A stretch of 64,000 bases of DNA from an uncultured Ilumatobacter sp. (GCA_937919625.1 CALFRK010000175.1:46423-110422); one strand, 5' to 3'; shown: positions 15,524 to 25,879, numbered from the stretch's first letter. Notes: generated by a model not told the origin, from the letters alone. A program made the numbers and translations.

Positions 15524-17215
15524 TCAGGTTGCTTCGAGGCGACCCGCCTCGAGCCGGAGCAGAAGGTCGGCCTGATCGAAGGCGACCGCGCGATGCGACA
15601 CGGCGAGCACCGTCATGCCCGCCTCGGCCAGGTTATGCCACAGGCGTAGTTCGGTTTCGACGTCCAGTGCGCTCGACAGGTCGTCGAGCACGACGAGTTC
15701 GGGTTGGTGCACAACGGCGCGAGCCCCGGCAAGCCGCTGACGCTGACCGCCCGACAGCCTGAGACCCCGCGGGCCGATCATGGTCTCGACTCCCGCCGGC
15801 ATCTCGGCGACGTCTGCATCCATGACGGCGAGCGCGATCGCCCGCTCCAGCTGACCCGCGTCGGCATCCCCGAATCCGATGTTGTCGGCGACAGAGTCGG
15901 AGATCAATTGTGGCACCTGGGGCAAGAACGCCGCGTTCGGCGGCACCAGGAAGGCCGCCCGGTCCTCGATCAGCGTGCCGTTCCAAAACACGTCACCGCT
16001 GACTTCGGCCTGCCACGCCAGCCCCAGCAGCGCCCGCAGCAATGTGCTCTTTCCGGCGCCGACTGGGCCGGTAATGATCACGAGGTCACCGCGACCGATC
16101 GAAAAGGAGATGTCGCTGATGCCGGCCCCCGACTCGTAATGGGCCGACAACCCGACCACATCGAGTCGATCGATCACCACTCGCTCAGGGCGCACGATCG
16201 GTGGGCGAACCCGAGTCTGGTCGATACCGATTGGAAGCGACCGATCGATCACCGTGTTGGCGGTGTCGGTATCGGCGACGAGGCCACTCATCCGATCGAA
16301 CGCGACACCAGCCTGCTTGTGACGGGCGAGGGCGCGTCCGACCATCCGTGGAAGGAAGCTCAACCATCCGAGGTACGCCACGAACAGAGCCAATTCACCG
16401 ACATCGAACTGACCAGAGGCCAGCGCGCCGGCGCCAACGACGAGCACCAGCCCGAGACCGACGTCGGCCGCGCCGCGGCTGAAGGCGTCGACCCCCTCCT
16501 CCAGGACCCGATCGCGGACCGCCGTCACGCGACGTCGATCGACCAACGTTCGAAGCTGGGCCAGTAGTGGCTCGGCGGCGTCGTTCACCTTTACGGTCGT
16601 GGCCGCCGCCATCACATCACCGACCAGGCCGGTCACAGCCCCGGTCGCCTGGCGGTCAGCCGAGCGGTACAGCTTGATCCGAGAGTCGAGCGCTTTCGTC
16701 GCGACGGCGACGATCACCAGCGGGGCGATCAGTACCATCGCCGCCGCCAGATTGGTGGCGCTCAACACAAAGGCCGCCAGCAGTGTGAACACCAGCCCGG
16801 CCGAGACGTCAACCAAACCATCGACGAACTTGGCAACATCTTCGGCGTCATCGCGGAAATGTGTGACCGCCTCACCAGCCGAGCCGACCGGCTGGCCGGC
16901 CTCGGGTCCACCGCTGGCGACCTGAGCGGCAAGCAGGTTGGCGCGCAGGAAGGTCTGCATGTGGATCCACACCCGGGTCCACACCAGAGCACCCCAGTGG
17001 ATCGACGCCATCCGCGCCGTTTCGAGCACGATCAGTGCGACCGCCCACCGGTACACCAGACCCGAATCATCGTTGGACAGGGCGTCAAAGGCGCGGCCGA
17101 GCGCCCAGCCGATACCGACCGGAATTGTGAAGAACAGAATGAACAGCACCCATCCCAACCAGAACGTCCTGGCCTCGTGCTGGCTGACCTTCCACGACAG
17201 CTTCCACACGTTCAT
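15524..17215 (-). CDS. ABC exporter half-transporter with degenerate Walker B
   Basis: 563 residues: an ABC transmembrane domain (~1-310, six helices) and a nucleotide-binding domain. Walker A is GPVGAGKST (~382-390), the signature LSGGQRQR (~487) is canonical, and the H-loop is VSHRAV. The Walker B end reads VVLDDLSSALD, with Asp in place of the catalytic Glu. The start overlaps the stop of the partner gene (ATGA), so the two are made together as a heterodimer. The drug, lipid or peptide substrate is unknown. Confidence 0.92.
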   Translation of the reverse strand: MNVWKLSWKVSQHEARTFWLGWVLFILFFTIPVGIGWALGRAFDALSNDDSGLVYRWAVALIVLETARMASIHWGALVWTRVWIHMQTFLRANLLAAQVASGGPEAGQPVGSAGEAVTHFRDDAEDVAKFVDGLVDVSAGLVFTLLAAFVLSATNLAAAMVLIAPLVIVAVATKALDSRIKLYRSADRQATGAVTGLVGDVMAAATTVKVNDAAEPLLAQLRTLVDRRRVTAVRDRVLEEGVDAFSRGAADVGLGLVLVVGAGALASGQFDVGELALFVAYLGWLSFLPRMVGRALARHKQAGVAFDRMSGLVADTDTANTVIDRSLPIGIDQTRVRPPIVRPERVVIDRLDVVGLSAHYESGAGISDISFSIGRGDLVIITGPVGAGKSTLLRALLGLAWQAEVSGDVFWNGTLIEDRAAFLVPPNAAFLPQVPQLISDSVADNIGFGDADAGQLERAIALAVMDADVAEMPAGVETMIGPRGLRLSGGQRQRLAGARAVVHQPELVVLDDLSSALDVETELRLWHNLAEAGMTVLAVSHRAVAFDQADLLLRLEAGRLEAT

Positions 17216-18993
17216 CGCAGTAGCTCCGCCTCGGCAACGGCCGCCTCGTCGTCGCCCTCGAGCGATAGCGACAGCAGCCGATGGAACCTGCTCGTCGGGT
17301 CGGCCGCGAGCATGTCGCGCTCGCCCGACTCGACGATCCGGCCGTCGTTGAACACCACGATGTCGTCGACCTCGCGCAGGGTGGAGAGCCGATGGGCGAT
17401 GATCAGTGTCGTGCGACCTGCCATCAGTTTGTGCACCGCCGATTCGAGGCGCGCCTCGGTCACCGGGTCGATCCGGGCCGTTGCCTCGTCGAGCACGACC
17501 AGGTCGGCGTTGCGCAACCAGACGCGGGCCATCGCCAACAGTTGCGCCTCACCGGCAGACAGCCCGGCACCGCCCGCCCCGAGCGTCCGGTCGATGCCGC
17601 CGTCGGCGAGCGCATCCAGTCCGACCGCCCGCAACGCCGCCACGACCGCATCGTCGGTCGGGTTCGGGTCGAACAGTGTGACGTTCTGGCGGATGGTCCC
17701 TCCGAACAGTTCGACCTCCTGGGGAACCATCGCAACCCGGTGCCGCAGTTCGGCCAGCGATATCTGATCGATCCGAACACCGCCTAGCAGGATCGTGCCG
17801 TTGGTGGCATCCACGAGCCGAAGCACGAGCCGCGAGAAGGTCGTCTTTCCGCTGCCCGTTCGTCCGACGATCCCGACCGATCGACCGGCACCGATCGACA
17901 AGGTGACGTCCGTCAGCACGGGCTGATCGTCGCCGTAGTCGAATCCGACATCTTCGAAGCGCACGTCGAGCGCCCCGCCGCCGGGCGACCTGGTGCCATG
18001 ATCCACGATCGACGGCTCGATCGCCAACAGCTCAGCCACGCGACGCATCGCACCGGATGCCTTCTGTACGGTCTCGAGTTCGTGCACGACGTCTTCCAAG
18101 GGGCGCTCGATCAGCAGCACGTACTGGAACAGCAGGAACGCCGTGCCGATCGTCATTGCTCCATGGGAGACCAACAAGGTGCTGGCGACCAGCGAGAGCA
18201 CCGTGCCGGCGACCACCGCGCCTTGAACGCCCCACCACATGCCGAGAAACGCCGACTCGCGACGGATCGAGCTACCGAGTGTGTCGGCGCTGTCCTCAAC
18301 AAATCGCCACATGGCGTGCGAGCCGGCACCGTTCGACCGAAGGTCTTCAGATGCGTTCAGTCGCTCTTCGATTCCGCCATAGAGGCGGGCAAACGCCCCC
18401 AACTCGTCGGATGACTCGGCGACGGCCCGATGGCGCAACAGCAATACGACTGCGATCGCGACGCCGACGTACACGAGCATGCCGAGCCCGACCCGCCAAT
18501 CGATCACGACGACAACGACGATCATGCCGCCGATCAGCAAGCCGGCGCCGAGTGCCTTGGGCACGACCCTGCCGAGCAACTCCGACACCGACGTCACGTC
18601 GCCGTCGACGCGCTGAATCAGCTCGCCCGGGGTGTGACGACGATGAAACTCATGGTCGAGCCCCAGCACGTGACGGGTGATGTCGAGCCGCAACTGGTTG
18701 GTGGTGCGCCAGGCGCTGATCGTTGCCGACCTCGTCACGGCCACCGCCACCATCTGGCCCACGATCACGATCGCCAAGAAGGCGAACGCCAGATTTCGCA
18801 ACTCCGGAACATCGGCGCCGGCCCCGGCCCGATCGACGATGCGCCGAACGAGGAGCGGGCCGGCCAGCACCAGCAACGAGTTGACGCACACCATGATCGC
18901 GAGCGCGACCCAACGCCGCAGGTCCGGTCGGATCAGGTTCGTGATAGTGCGTGAATGCCGCGGTTCTGGAATCGACACAACATCAATGTTCAC
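17212..18993 (-). CDS. ABC exporter half-transporter, partner with intact Walker B
   Basis: 593 residues with the same fusion of membrane and ATPase domains. Walker A is GRTGSGKTT (~378-386), Walker B VVLDEATARID keeps the catalytic Glu, and the H-loop is IIAHRLS. The signature is LSAGEAQ instead of LSGGQ. Combined with its partner this gives one composite ATP site with all canonical motifs and one site with both changes, the usual asymmetric heterodimer pattern. The start is GTG. It is divergent from the decarboxylase gene by 47 bp. Confidence 0.92.
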   Translation of the reverse strand: MNIDVVSIPEPRHSRTITNLIRPDLRRWVALAIMVCVNSLLVLAGPLLVRRIVDRAGAGADVPELRNLAFAFLAIVIVGQMVAVAVTRSATISAWRTTNQLRLDITRHVLGLDHEFHRRHTPGELIQRVDGDVTSVSELLGRVVPKALGAGLLIGGMIVVVVVIDWRVGLGMLVYVGVAIAVVLLLRHRAVAESSDELGAFARLYGGIEERLNASEDLRSNGAGSHAMWRFVEDSADTLGSSIRRESAFLGMWWGVQGAVVAGTVLSLVASTLLVSHGAMTIGTAFLLFQYVLLIERPLEDVVHELETVQKASGAMRRVAELLAIEPSIVDHGTRSPGGGALDVRFEDVGFDYGDDQPVLTDVTLSIGAGRSVGIVGRTGSGKTTFSRLVLRLVDATNGTILLGGVRIDQISLAELRHRVAMVPQEVELFGGTIRQNVTLFDPNPTDDAVVAALRAVGLDALADGGIDRTLGAGGAGLSAGEAQLLAMARVWLRNADLVVLDEATARIDPVTEARLESAVHKLMAGRTTLIIAHRLSTLREVDDIVVFNDGRIVESGERDMLAADPTSRFHRLLSLSLEGDDEAAVAEAELLR

Positions 18994-19040
18994 AGGCCGA
19001 GCCGCATCGCGACGATTGGGATTCCTCGCACGGCCTGAAG

Positions 19041-20408
19041 ATGTTGGAGCAGCTACCGTTCACCGCCGTGACGCTCCACGGACCGACCGCAGATATCGGC
19101 GACCTCTCGGAGCGGGTGCTGCGGCTGATCAACGATCGGCTAGCCAACACCGAACTTGGGCGCACGATCGCACCATCGGCGCTGTTGCCGATGCTCGACG
19201 GGGCGATCACAACTGGCGGACTCGGTGTCGAACGAGCATGGGAGACCTTCGAAACCGCCGTGGCGCCGCACACGCTGGCACTCGATGGCCCCCGATACCT
19301 CGCCTTCATACCGATGTCCCCGGCAGCTGCCGCGATCTGGATGGACGCGGTGGTGGGGGCGACGTCGTTCTCGGCCGAATCGTGGATGGAGGCGGCCGGT
19401 GCGGTCGCCGCCGAAAATCAGGCGCTCGACTATCTGCGCGAGCTAGCCGGCATGCCAACCGGGGCAGGCGGGGCGTTCTGCAGCGGGGGCTCGATCGGCA
19501 ATCTCTCGGCGATCGCGGTCGGCCGCGATGTGGCTGGGGGCCGCCGGCTGGTTGCCGTTGCCGACACGGCACATGCATCGGTCGACAACTCATTGCGGCT
19601 GCTCGGGATGGAGGCGCTCGTCGTACCCACCGGCGGCGACGGCCGCTTTGCCGGCGAGGCGTTGTCGGCCGCACTCGATGCATCCGGACGGGCCACGGAA
19701 CTGGCGGTCGTGGTGGCATCGGCCGGCTCGACCAACGCCGGGATTGTCGACGACCTGCGAGGGTTGGCAGATGTCGCCCATGCCCACCATGCGTGGCTCC
19801 ACGTCGACGGCGCCTATGGCGGCGCCGCCCTGCTGCTCGATGAACGGCGGGCACTGTTCGACGGGCTCGGCGAGGCTGACTCGTACATCGTCGACCCGCA
19901 CAAGTGGATGTTTTGCACGGCCGGCACGTGTGCCGTGCTCTACCGACAGCCCCATCTGGCCGCCCTGACCCACCGCCAGCACGGCCCGTACATCGAGGTG
20001 CTCCACGGTGCCGACCCGAGCGACGAGTGGAACCCGAGCGACTACGCCTTCCAGCTGACGCGCCGACCGTCGGGCCTCCCGTTCTGGTTCACCCTGCTGG
20101 TGCACGGCACAGATGCGCTGGCCGAGGCGGTGCGCGCGGCGATCACCACGACCTCGTACGCCGTGCAACAACTCGAGTCGACCCCCGGTATCGAAGTGGT
20201 GCTCCAGCCCCAACTCACCGTGGTCCTGTTTCGCAAGGCGGGCTGGAACCAAGCCCGGTGGCAGGCGTGGTCGAGAGATCTGCTCGATCGTGAAGTTGCC
20301 TTCGTGGCGCCCACCCGCTGGAAAGGCCAGACCATCGGCCGCCTGGTATTCCTGCATCCGCTCACCACGACCGACATCGTCGACGAGGTGATCGCCACCC
20401 TGCGCTGA
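19041..20408 (+). CDS. Group II PLP-dependent decarboxylase (aromatic amino acid / glutamate type)
   Basis: 455 residues. The PLP lysine is K288 in VDPHKWMF, and LHVDGAYGGAALL carries the Asp that contacts the pyridine nitrogen. FCSGGSIGNLSAI and the SPAAAAIWMDAVVGATSFSA segment are typical of this family. Members decarboxylate aromatic amino acids, glutamate, aspartate or similar; the specificity is not readable here. I start at the ATG at 19041, because the longer frame would run into the divergent ABC gene's start. It converges with an MFS gene 11 bp away. Confidence 0.9.
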   Translation: MLEQLPFTAVTLHGPTADIGDLSERVLRLINDRLANTELGRTIAPSALLPMLDGAITTGGLGVERAWETFETAVAPHTLALDGPRYLAFIPMSPAAAAIWMDAVVGATSFSAESWMEAAGAVAAENQALDYLRELAGMPTGAGGAFCSGGSIGNLSAIAVGRDVAGGRRLVAVADTAHASVDNSLRLLGMEALVVPTGGDGRFAGEALSAALDASGRATELAVVVASAGSTNAGIVDDLRGLADVAHAHHAWLHVDGAYGGAALLLDERRALFDGLGEADSYIVDPHKWMFCTAGTCAVLYRQPHLAALTHRQHGPYIEVLHGADPSDEWNPSDYAFQLTRRPSGLPFWFTLLVHGTDALAEAVRAAITTTSYAVQQLESTPGIEVVLQPQLTVVLFRKAGWNQARWQAWSRDLLDREVAFVAPTRWKGQTIGRLVFLHPLTTTDIVDEVIATLR

Positions 20409-20419
20409 TCCAGCAGCTC

Positions 20420-21649
20420 TCAGACGGCTGGGGCAAGCCGCCGTTGGCGCTCGTCGCGGATCGCAGCAGGGATCAGGATCGCCGACGACAACATCATCAG
20501 GACGACACCCACGACGGCGATCCAACCGAGCGAAATCTGTTCGATCACGATGTAGGCGAACAGCGGTGCGCTGATCGCACGCAGGCCCGTGAAGAACGTG
20601 TGCAGGCCCATGTAGTCGGCTACGCGTCCGGGCGGCGCAAACTTCGTTACCCACAGCATCCACATCAGGTCACCGCCGGCGAACGCCAGACCTAGCGTGA
20701 TCGACCCCAGCCATAACCCAACCATGCTGGTGCTCGAGAAGAACGCCACAACGTAGACGATAAACAGCGTGTTCAGGAAGATCCGGATCGTGAACACCGA
20801 CATCCGATCGAATACCGCCCCAAAGAACGTCGTGGTCAGCAAGCGCATCACCGATGGCACCGCCACGGTGAGCATCGTGATCATCGCCGCGCTCGCCTCG
20901 ATGCCGTACTTCGGCTGCGCCAGGTACTCGATTCTCAGTGGCAGCAGCATCAGGTTGCCGAAACCCATCAACATCCACGCCGACAGGATGACTCGCAGCC
21001 GTCGATCCTCGCGCAACAACTCGAACCGCGGCCGTGGATGCGCTCGTTGCCCGTCGACGACTCCAAGCGGTTCGCTGGGGAACAGACGGTTGAGCACGCT
21101 CAGCACCGACGCGGAGACGGCGGCGACCAGCGCCAACACCCACCAACGGTCGAGGTGCTCGACTAGCCACGCGCCCATCAGAATCGACAGAGGCGCCGAC
21201 ACGGCAACCTTCAGCGAAAGCCCACGACCGACCCGCTTGCCACGATCGAGAGGTGAAAAGTTGCGTTCATACGTCGCGGTGAGCAGCGGCACGTTCATGC
21301 TCAGCGCCGCCAACCCAATGATCACCCCGACGACGTACAACACCAGCGACCCGGTTGCGGCGAGCCCAAAACCAACGGCCCCGGCTCCGATCACGATCGA
21401 GGCGATCGACATCGATGGTCGGAGCGAGCGCCTGGCAACCGCCGTCAGCACGGTCGACCCCAGCAGCCCGATACCGCTCGCGGCGGCGATCAAACCCTTC
21501 GCCAAACCGGGCGCATCGAAGTGCTTGATCGCGATCGTCAGCAGCACCGAGGTCTCGAGCGGCAAGATCACGCCGAGCGGCACCGACCGGGCGAGATCGA
21601 CCACCTGTGTTCTTCGAACGATCGCCGGATCGTCGCTGGCCAGTTGCAC
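20420..21649 (-). CDS. MFS transporter
   Basis: 409 residues, about 12 hydrophobic helices in two halves joined by a basic loop (DGQRAHPRPRFELLREDRRL). Signature-like charged loops are AVARRSLRPS and ERNFSPLDRGKRVGRG. GTG start (VQLASDD). No subfamily is evident. It lies 50 bp after the S9 peptidase on the same strand and may be co-transcribed with it. Confidence 0.87.
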   Translation of the reverse strand: MQLASDDPAIVRRTQVVDLARSVPLGVILPLETSVLLTIAIKHFDAPGLAKGLIAAASGIGLLGSTVLTAVARRSLRPSMSIASIVIGAGAVGFGLAATGSLVLYVVGVIIGLAALSMNVPLLTATYERNFSPLDRGKRVGRGLSLKVAVSAPLSILMGAWLVEHLDRWWVLALVAAVSASVLSVLNRLFPSEPLGVVDGQRAHPRPRFELLREDRRLRVILSAWMLMGFGNLMLLPLRIEYLAQPKYGIEASAAMITMLTVAVPSVMRLLTTTFFGAVFDRMSVFTIRIFLNTLFIVYVVAFFSSTSMVGLWLGSITLGLAFAGGDLMWMLWVTKFAPPGRVADYMGLHTFFTGLRAISAPLFAYIVIEQISLGWIAVVGVVLMMLSSAILIPAAIRDERQRRLAPAV

Positions 21650-21699
21650 GTCGCACAGTGTGCCCGGCGGTGGCCTCTGTCAGCGGGACGGTTCGATCG

Positions 21700-23799
21700 T
21701 CATCGGAGATAGCGCTCGAACCAGTCGAGCACGCGTTGCATTCGATCGATCCGGCGGTCGGGGCGACCGGCAGCGGCGTAGACGTGCGACTCGTCGGGGT
21801 ACAGCACGTACTCGACCGTGCGGCGGAGGTGGCGCAGGGCGATGAAGAATTGTTCGTTGTCCTGGGGCGGGCAACGCAGGTCACTCTCGGCCTGCAGCAT
21901 CAGCAGCGGTGTGCGGACATCGACGACATGGCGCAACGGCGATTGCCGCCACAGCTTCTCGATGCCCTCGGGTGAGAACGGATCACCGAGCAACGAAGCA
22001 CGGTCGTACTCGGGGCCGCTGTCGGAGTTGGCCCATACCGCAACTTGATTGGTGACCCCGTTCTCGGACACGGCGGCGGCAAACCGATCGGACGTGGCGA
22101 TCAGCCAGTTGACCATGAAACCGCCGTAGCTCAACCCGAGCGCACCGAGCCGATCGGGATCGGCGAGACCCATGCCGATCACATGATCGAGAGCGGCGTG
22201 CACGTCGTCGGCATCGACGCCGCCCCAATCACCGAGCTGCGGTCGGATCCAGTCCTGCCCGTAGCCCGCTGACCCGCGGACGTTCGGGAGGACGACCCGA
22301 TAACCGGCGCCGGCCAGCATGATCACCTCGACGTGCGGTGCAGGCGCCCAGCAGCCGAGCGGTCCACCGTGCACGTCGACGATCGTGGGCAGCGGGCCAT
22401 CACTCGCATCGCACGGCGATGCGATCCAGGTCTCGATCGGCCCACCGGGACCCGGCACCTCGATCCTCTCCATTCTCGGTTGGGTGAACCGTCGTTGCCA
22501 CGCCGAGCCGAACGTGGTGTGGGTCCGGTGCCGGCGCTGCGGCGGTGGCACACCGAGGTCTACCGACATCACCTCCATTGCCCGGCCACCGAGTGTGCCT
22601 AGCGTGACGACCCGACCTGCTGCGACGCCGAGGGAGTGCGTGGTGGCGTCGGCCCACGGACCGGACTCGGTTCGGTCGATCGACTGTGGCGACTCGACCA
22701 CGTCGCCCGTCCTTCGGTCGATCACCCATCGTTCGGGGAGGCAGCGGCCGCGGTCGGTCAGCGACGCCACAATCGTGGAATCGTCGACCCAGGTCGGCCC
22801 GTAGCGACCGGCGACCATCCACCCATTGAGATCGGTGTCGGCCCAGTTGCCGATCGGCCGATCCAGCTCAGGTGCCAGTGTGACCGGCGAACGCGAGCCA
22901 TTGGCCGGACCCAACAACAACCCCGGGCTGAGATCGTCGAGCGGTTCGGGCACGAGCAGGCCGACTGCCGCCAACCAGCGCCCGCCGGGCGAGAACGCCG
23001 GACGGTTGGCTCCCCCGGCAGCGTCGAGCAACAAGCGTGGCTGCGAACGTTTCGAGCGCGGCCCGGCATCGACGTCGATCGCCCAGATCTTGGAGTACGG
23101 ATGCAGGTCGGGGTCGGGACCGCGGTCCGAGACGAACGCAACCGTTCGCCCGTTCGGATGCCAGGTGATCCCGCTGACGCCCCAGTCTCCCTGCGTCACC
23201 TGGCGCGGCTTCGCGCCCGGCTCCAGCTCCAGCACGAAAAGGTGGGACCAATGGTCGCGGTGGCCGATCTCATCGCAGCGCCAATCGGATCGGGCAATCC
23301 GGCGGGCGACCGGAGTCGGCGTCTTCGACGAATGCCAAGCCGCCGATCCGATCGGTGGACGATCACCGACGATGAACCGCGCAGGGTCGACATCGGCGGT
23401 GAACGCGATCGACCGGCCGTCGGGCGACCACACCAACTCACCGATCCCGCCGAACCCCGGCAACGACCCGACCGGAGCGATCGTGCGCAACTTGCCCCCC
23501 GCCAGACTCACCGTGCAGATCCGGTTCGGCACATCGTCATCATCGGGATCCGACCGCAGGAACGCCACGCGCGAACCATCTGGCGAGACTCTCGGCGACG
23601 TGTCGCGAACCCGGCCGTCAGTCAGCCGACCGGGAGCGCGGTTGCCCTCGAGATCGACGACATAGAGGTGGCTCTCGTACCGATCGCGGCGGATCGTGCG
23701 GCGACCGATCACCACCGACGCGCCGTCACAGGCCACGTCGAGTTCCTCGACGACCGCAATCCGACGTATGTCGGCGGGTTGCATCGGGCGACGATCCAC
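21700..23799 (-). CDS. S9-family serine peptidase (acylaminoacyl/dipeptidyl peptidase type)
   Basis: 699 residues. An N-terminal seven-bladed beta-propeller (repeats such as SPDGSRVAFLRS, SPDGRSIAFTAD, HPNGRTVAFVSD) precedes a C-terminal alpha/beta-hydrolase domain. The catalytic triad is visible: Ser ~556 (GLSYGGFM), Asp ~638 (AESDLRC) and His ~670 (DESHVYA). There is no signal peptide, so it is cytoplasmic. It is divergent from the peptide ABC transporter operon, which fits a role in cutting imported short peptides. Confidence 0.93.
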   Translation of the reverse strand: MDRRPMQPADIRRIAVVEELDVACDGASVVIGRRTIRRDRYESHLYVVDLEGNRAPGRLTDGRVRDTSPRVSPDGSRVAFLRSDPDDDDVPNRICTVSLAGGKLRTIAPVGSLPGFGGIGELVWSPDGRSIAFTADVDPARFIVGDRPPIGSAAWHSSKTPTPVARRIARSDWRCDEIGHRDHWSHLFVLELEPGAKPRQVTQGDWGVSGITWHPNGRTVAFVSDRGPDPDLHPYSKIWAIDVDAGPRSKRSQPRLLLDAAGGANRPAFSPGGRWLAAVGLLVPEPLDDLSPGLLLGPANGSRSPVTLAPELDRPIGNWADTDLNGWMVAGRYGPTWVDDSTIVASLTDRGRCLPERWVIDRRTGDVVESPQSIDRTESGPWADATTHSLGVAAGRVVTLGTLGGRAMEVMSVDLGVPPPQRRHRTHTTFGSAWQRRFTQPRMERIEVPGPGGPIETWIASPCDASDGPLPTIVDVHGGPLGCWAPAPHVEVIMLAGAGYRVVLPNVRGSAGYGQDWIRPQLGDWGGVDADDVHAALDHVIGMGLADPDRLGALGLSYGGFMVNWLIATSDRFAAAVSENGVTNQVAVWANSDSGPEYDRASLLGDPFSPEGIEKLWRQSPLRHVVDVRTPLLMLQAESDLRCPPQDNEQFFIALRHLRRTVEYVLYPDESHVYAAAGRPDRRIDRMQRVLDWFERYLR

Positions 23800-23944
23800 G
23801 AGCCGGACTGTAGGCCCCGCCAGGACGGTCAGAGAAGCCTGACAAATCGTTCAGCCCTGCAACTTGCATTTCGATCCACGAAGGTCCAGAATCACGCCAC
23901 AATCCACGGCGCGCAGGCGCCCCGTTCATCTTCGGAGGAACTCG

Positions 23945-25873
23945 ATGTTGAGGCGTCTGTTTGGTGCCGGCGTGATCGCCGGTGTCGTTCTGGTCGGCGT
24001 GTCCGCCCCTTCCGCAGTCGCTCAGGACGACCCCGTCACGATGACGATCGGTCTGATGCAGGACATGTCGTCGCCGAACGTGACGGTCGGCTACCTCGTC
24101 CCCGAGTTCGAGGTGTGGAACCTGCAGTACGCCACGCTCACCAGCAAGGCGGCCGATGACTTCTCGACGATCCCCGGGCTCGCAGAGTCGTGGGTCGAGT
24201 CGAACGGTGGCCTCACCTACGCGTACACGTTGCGCGAGGGTCTCCTGTGGTCGGACGGAACGCCGTTGACCGCCGACGACATCGCCTACACGATCAATCG
24301 CTCACGCGATGAGGAGTGGTACAACCACTTCTCCACAGTCGAAAACCTCGATGCCGTCGTCATCGATGACCGCACGGTCGAGATCACCAGCTCGGTCCCC
24401 GATCCCAAGCTTCCGACGATGGACGTCTACATCGTGCCCAAGCACATCTACGAGCCGATCTCGTTCGACGATCTCGAGTCGTACGAGGCGCTCGATGGTG
24501 TCTCCTCCGGCCCGTATTCGCTGACCGAGTGGCGGTCGGGCCAGGACTGGACGATGGTCAAGAACCCGCTCTACTTCGGCCGAGACAACGGCATCGATCG
24601 GCTCGTGTTTCGGGTCTTCTCCAACGCCGACGCGATGGTCGCCGCCCTGCAGCGCGGCGAGATCGACGCTGCCCACAACTTCAACGCCAGCTCGGTCGAG
24701 CAGCTCGAGAACGACTCGAACATCACCGTCGTCGCCGGTTTGCAGGGCGGCTTCACCGAACTCGCGTTGAACGGCATGGCGGGCGGCATCGGCGACGGAA
24801 ATCCGGCACTCCAGAACATCGACGTGCGCCACGCGATCTTCCACGCGATCGACCGCAATGTGCTGTTCGACCGGGTGGCGCTCGGCCTCGGCAGCATCGG
24901 AACGACCTTGTCGCCGTCCGCCGACCCGACCTGGATCCCCGACCTCGGCGACGGGGCCTTCGCGTACGATCCCGCCCGCAGTGCTGAACTGCTCGAAGGT
25001 GCCGGCTACATCGACTCCGACGGCGACGGCATCCGCGAAACACCCGATGGTGAGCCATTCGTTTTGCGCTACATCATCCGTTCCGAATCGACCGATGCGG
25101 CCCCGATCGCTGAGTTCATCACGGGCTGGTTGGAGGCCGTGGGGATCGGCACCGAGACCACCGTCATGGACGACACCCAGCTCTACGACGTCAGCGTGGC
25201 CGGCGAGTACGACATGTTTGCCTGGGGCTGGACCCCGTACGTCGACCCCGATCCGATGCTGTCGTACTTCACCTGTGACCAGGTCACGTACGACGCCGAT
25301 GAGGCGGGCTACAACGACGCCAACTGGTGTGACCCGGCCTACGACGAGCTGTACCTGCAACAAAAGGTCGAGCTCGATCCGGTCAAGCGCCGCGAGATCG
25401 TGGCCGAGATGCTGCGATTCTTCAACACCAACTCGACCTATCTAGTGCTGCTTCAGGACCCCGATCTGCAGGCCTACCGCACCGATCGATTCGAGGGGTG
25501 GTTGCAGCAGCCGGCCGAAACCGGGCCGGTGCTGTTCACCAACTCGTCGCCGACCTACGAAAGCCTCACGGTGATCGGCACCGAGCCGACGCTCATCTCC
25601 GAGGACACCACCGAAGGCACGACTGCTGCCGGTGACGACACCGCCACCGGCGACACCGCTGCTCCCGGTGATACAGCCGCCACCGGCGACACCGCCGCCC
25701 CCGGCGACGCCGTGATCGCTCCCGCCCCGGACGGAACTGATGGTTCCGGCGACGCCGATGACGGAGGCTCGAACACCGGCCTGATCGTCGGCATCATCGC
25801 CGCCGTCCTGGTGCTCGGCGGCGGCGGGTTCTTCCTGGCCAAGCGCCGCGGTTCCGTCGACGACCGCGAGTAA
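23945..25873 (+). CDS. Peptide ABC transporter substrate-binding protein with C-terminal membrane anchor
   Basis: 642 residues, extracellular solute-binding protein family 5 (DppA/OppA). The start is fixed by CGGAGGAA before the ATG. It has a Sec signal peptide (MLRRLFGAGVIAGVVLVG to APSAVAQ) without a lipobox Cys, then the SBP_bac_5 domain (LAESWVESNGGLTYAYTLRE and onward to ~545). A low-complexity tail (GDTAATGDTAAPGD repeats, about 25630-25710) and one transmembrane helix with a basic stop (GLIVGIIAAVLVLGGGGFF, then LAKRRG) follow. It is thus tethered by its C-terminus rather than by a lipid. First gene of a five-gene operon. Confidence 0.93.
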   Translation: MLRRLFGAGVIAGVVLVGVSAPSAVAQDDPVTMTIGLMQDMSSPNVTVGYLVPEFEVWNLQYATLTSKAADDFSTIPGLAESWVESNGGLTYAYTLREGLLWSDGTPLTADDIAYTINRSRDEEWYNHFSTVENLDAVVIDDRTVEITSSVPDPKLPTMDVYIVPKHIYEPISFDDLESYEALDGVSSGPYSLTEWRSGQDWTMVKNPLYFGRDNGIDRLVFRVFSNADAMVAALQRGEIDAAHNFNASSVEQLENDSNITVVAGLQGGFTELALNGMAGGIGDGNPALQNIDVRHAIFHAIDRNVLFDRVALGLGSIGTTLSPSADPTWIPDLGDGAFAYDPARSAELLEGAGYIDSDGDGIRETPDGEPFVLRYIIRSESTDAAPIAEFITGWLEAVGIGTETTVMDDTQLYDVSVAGEYDMFAWGWTPYVDPDPMLSYFTCDQVTYDADEAGYNDANWCDPAYDELYLQQKVELDPVKRREIVAEMLRFFNTNSTYLVLLQDPDLQAYRTDRFEGWLQQPAETGPVLFTNSSPTYESLTVIGTEPTLISEDTTEGTTAAGDDTATGDTAAPGDTAATGDTAAPGDAVIAPAPDGTDGSGDADDGGSNTGLIVGIIAAVLVLGGGGFFLAKRRGSVDDRE

Positions 25874-25879
25874 TGCCCG

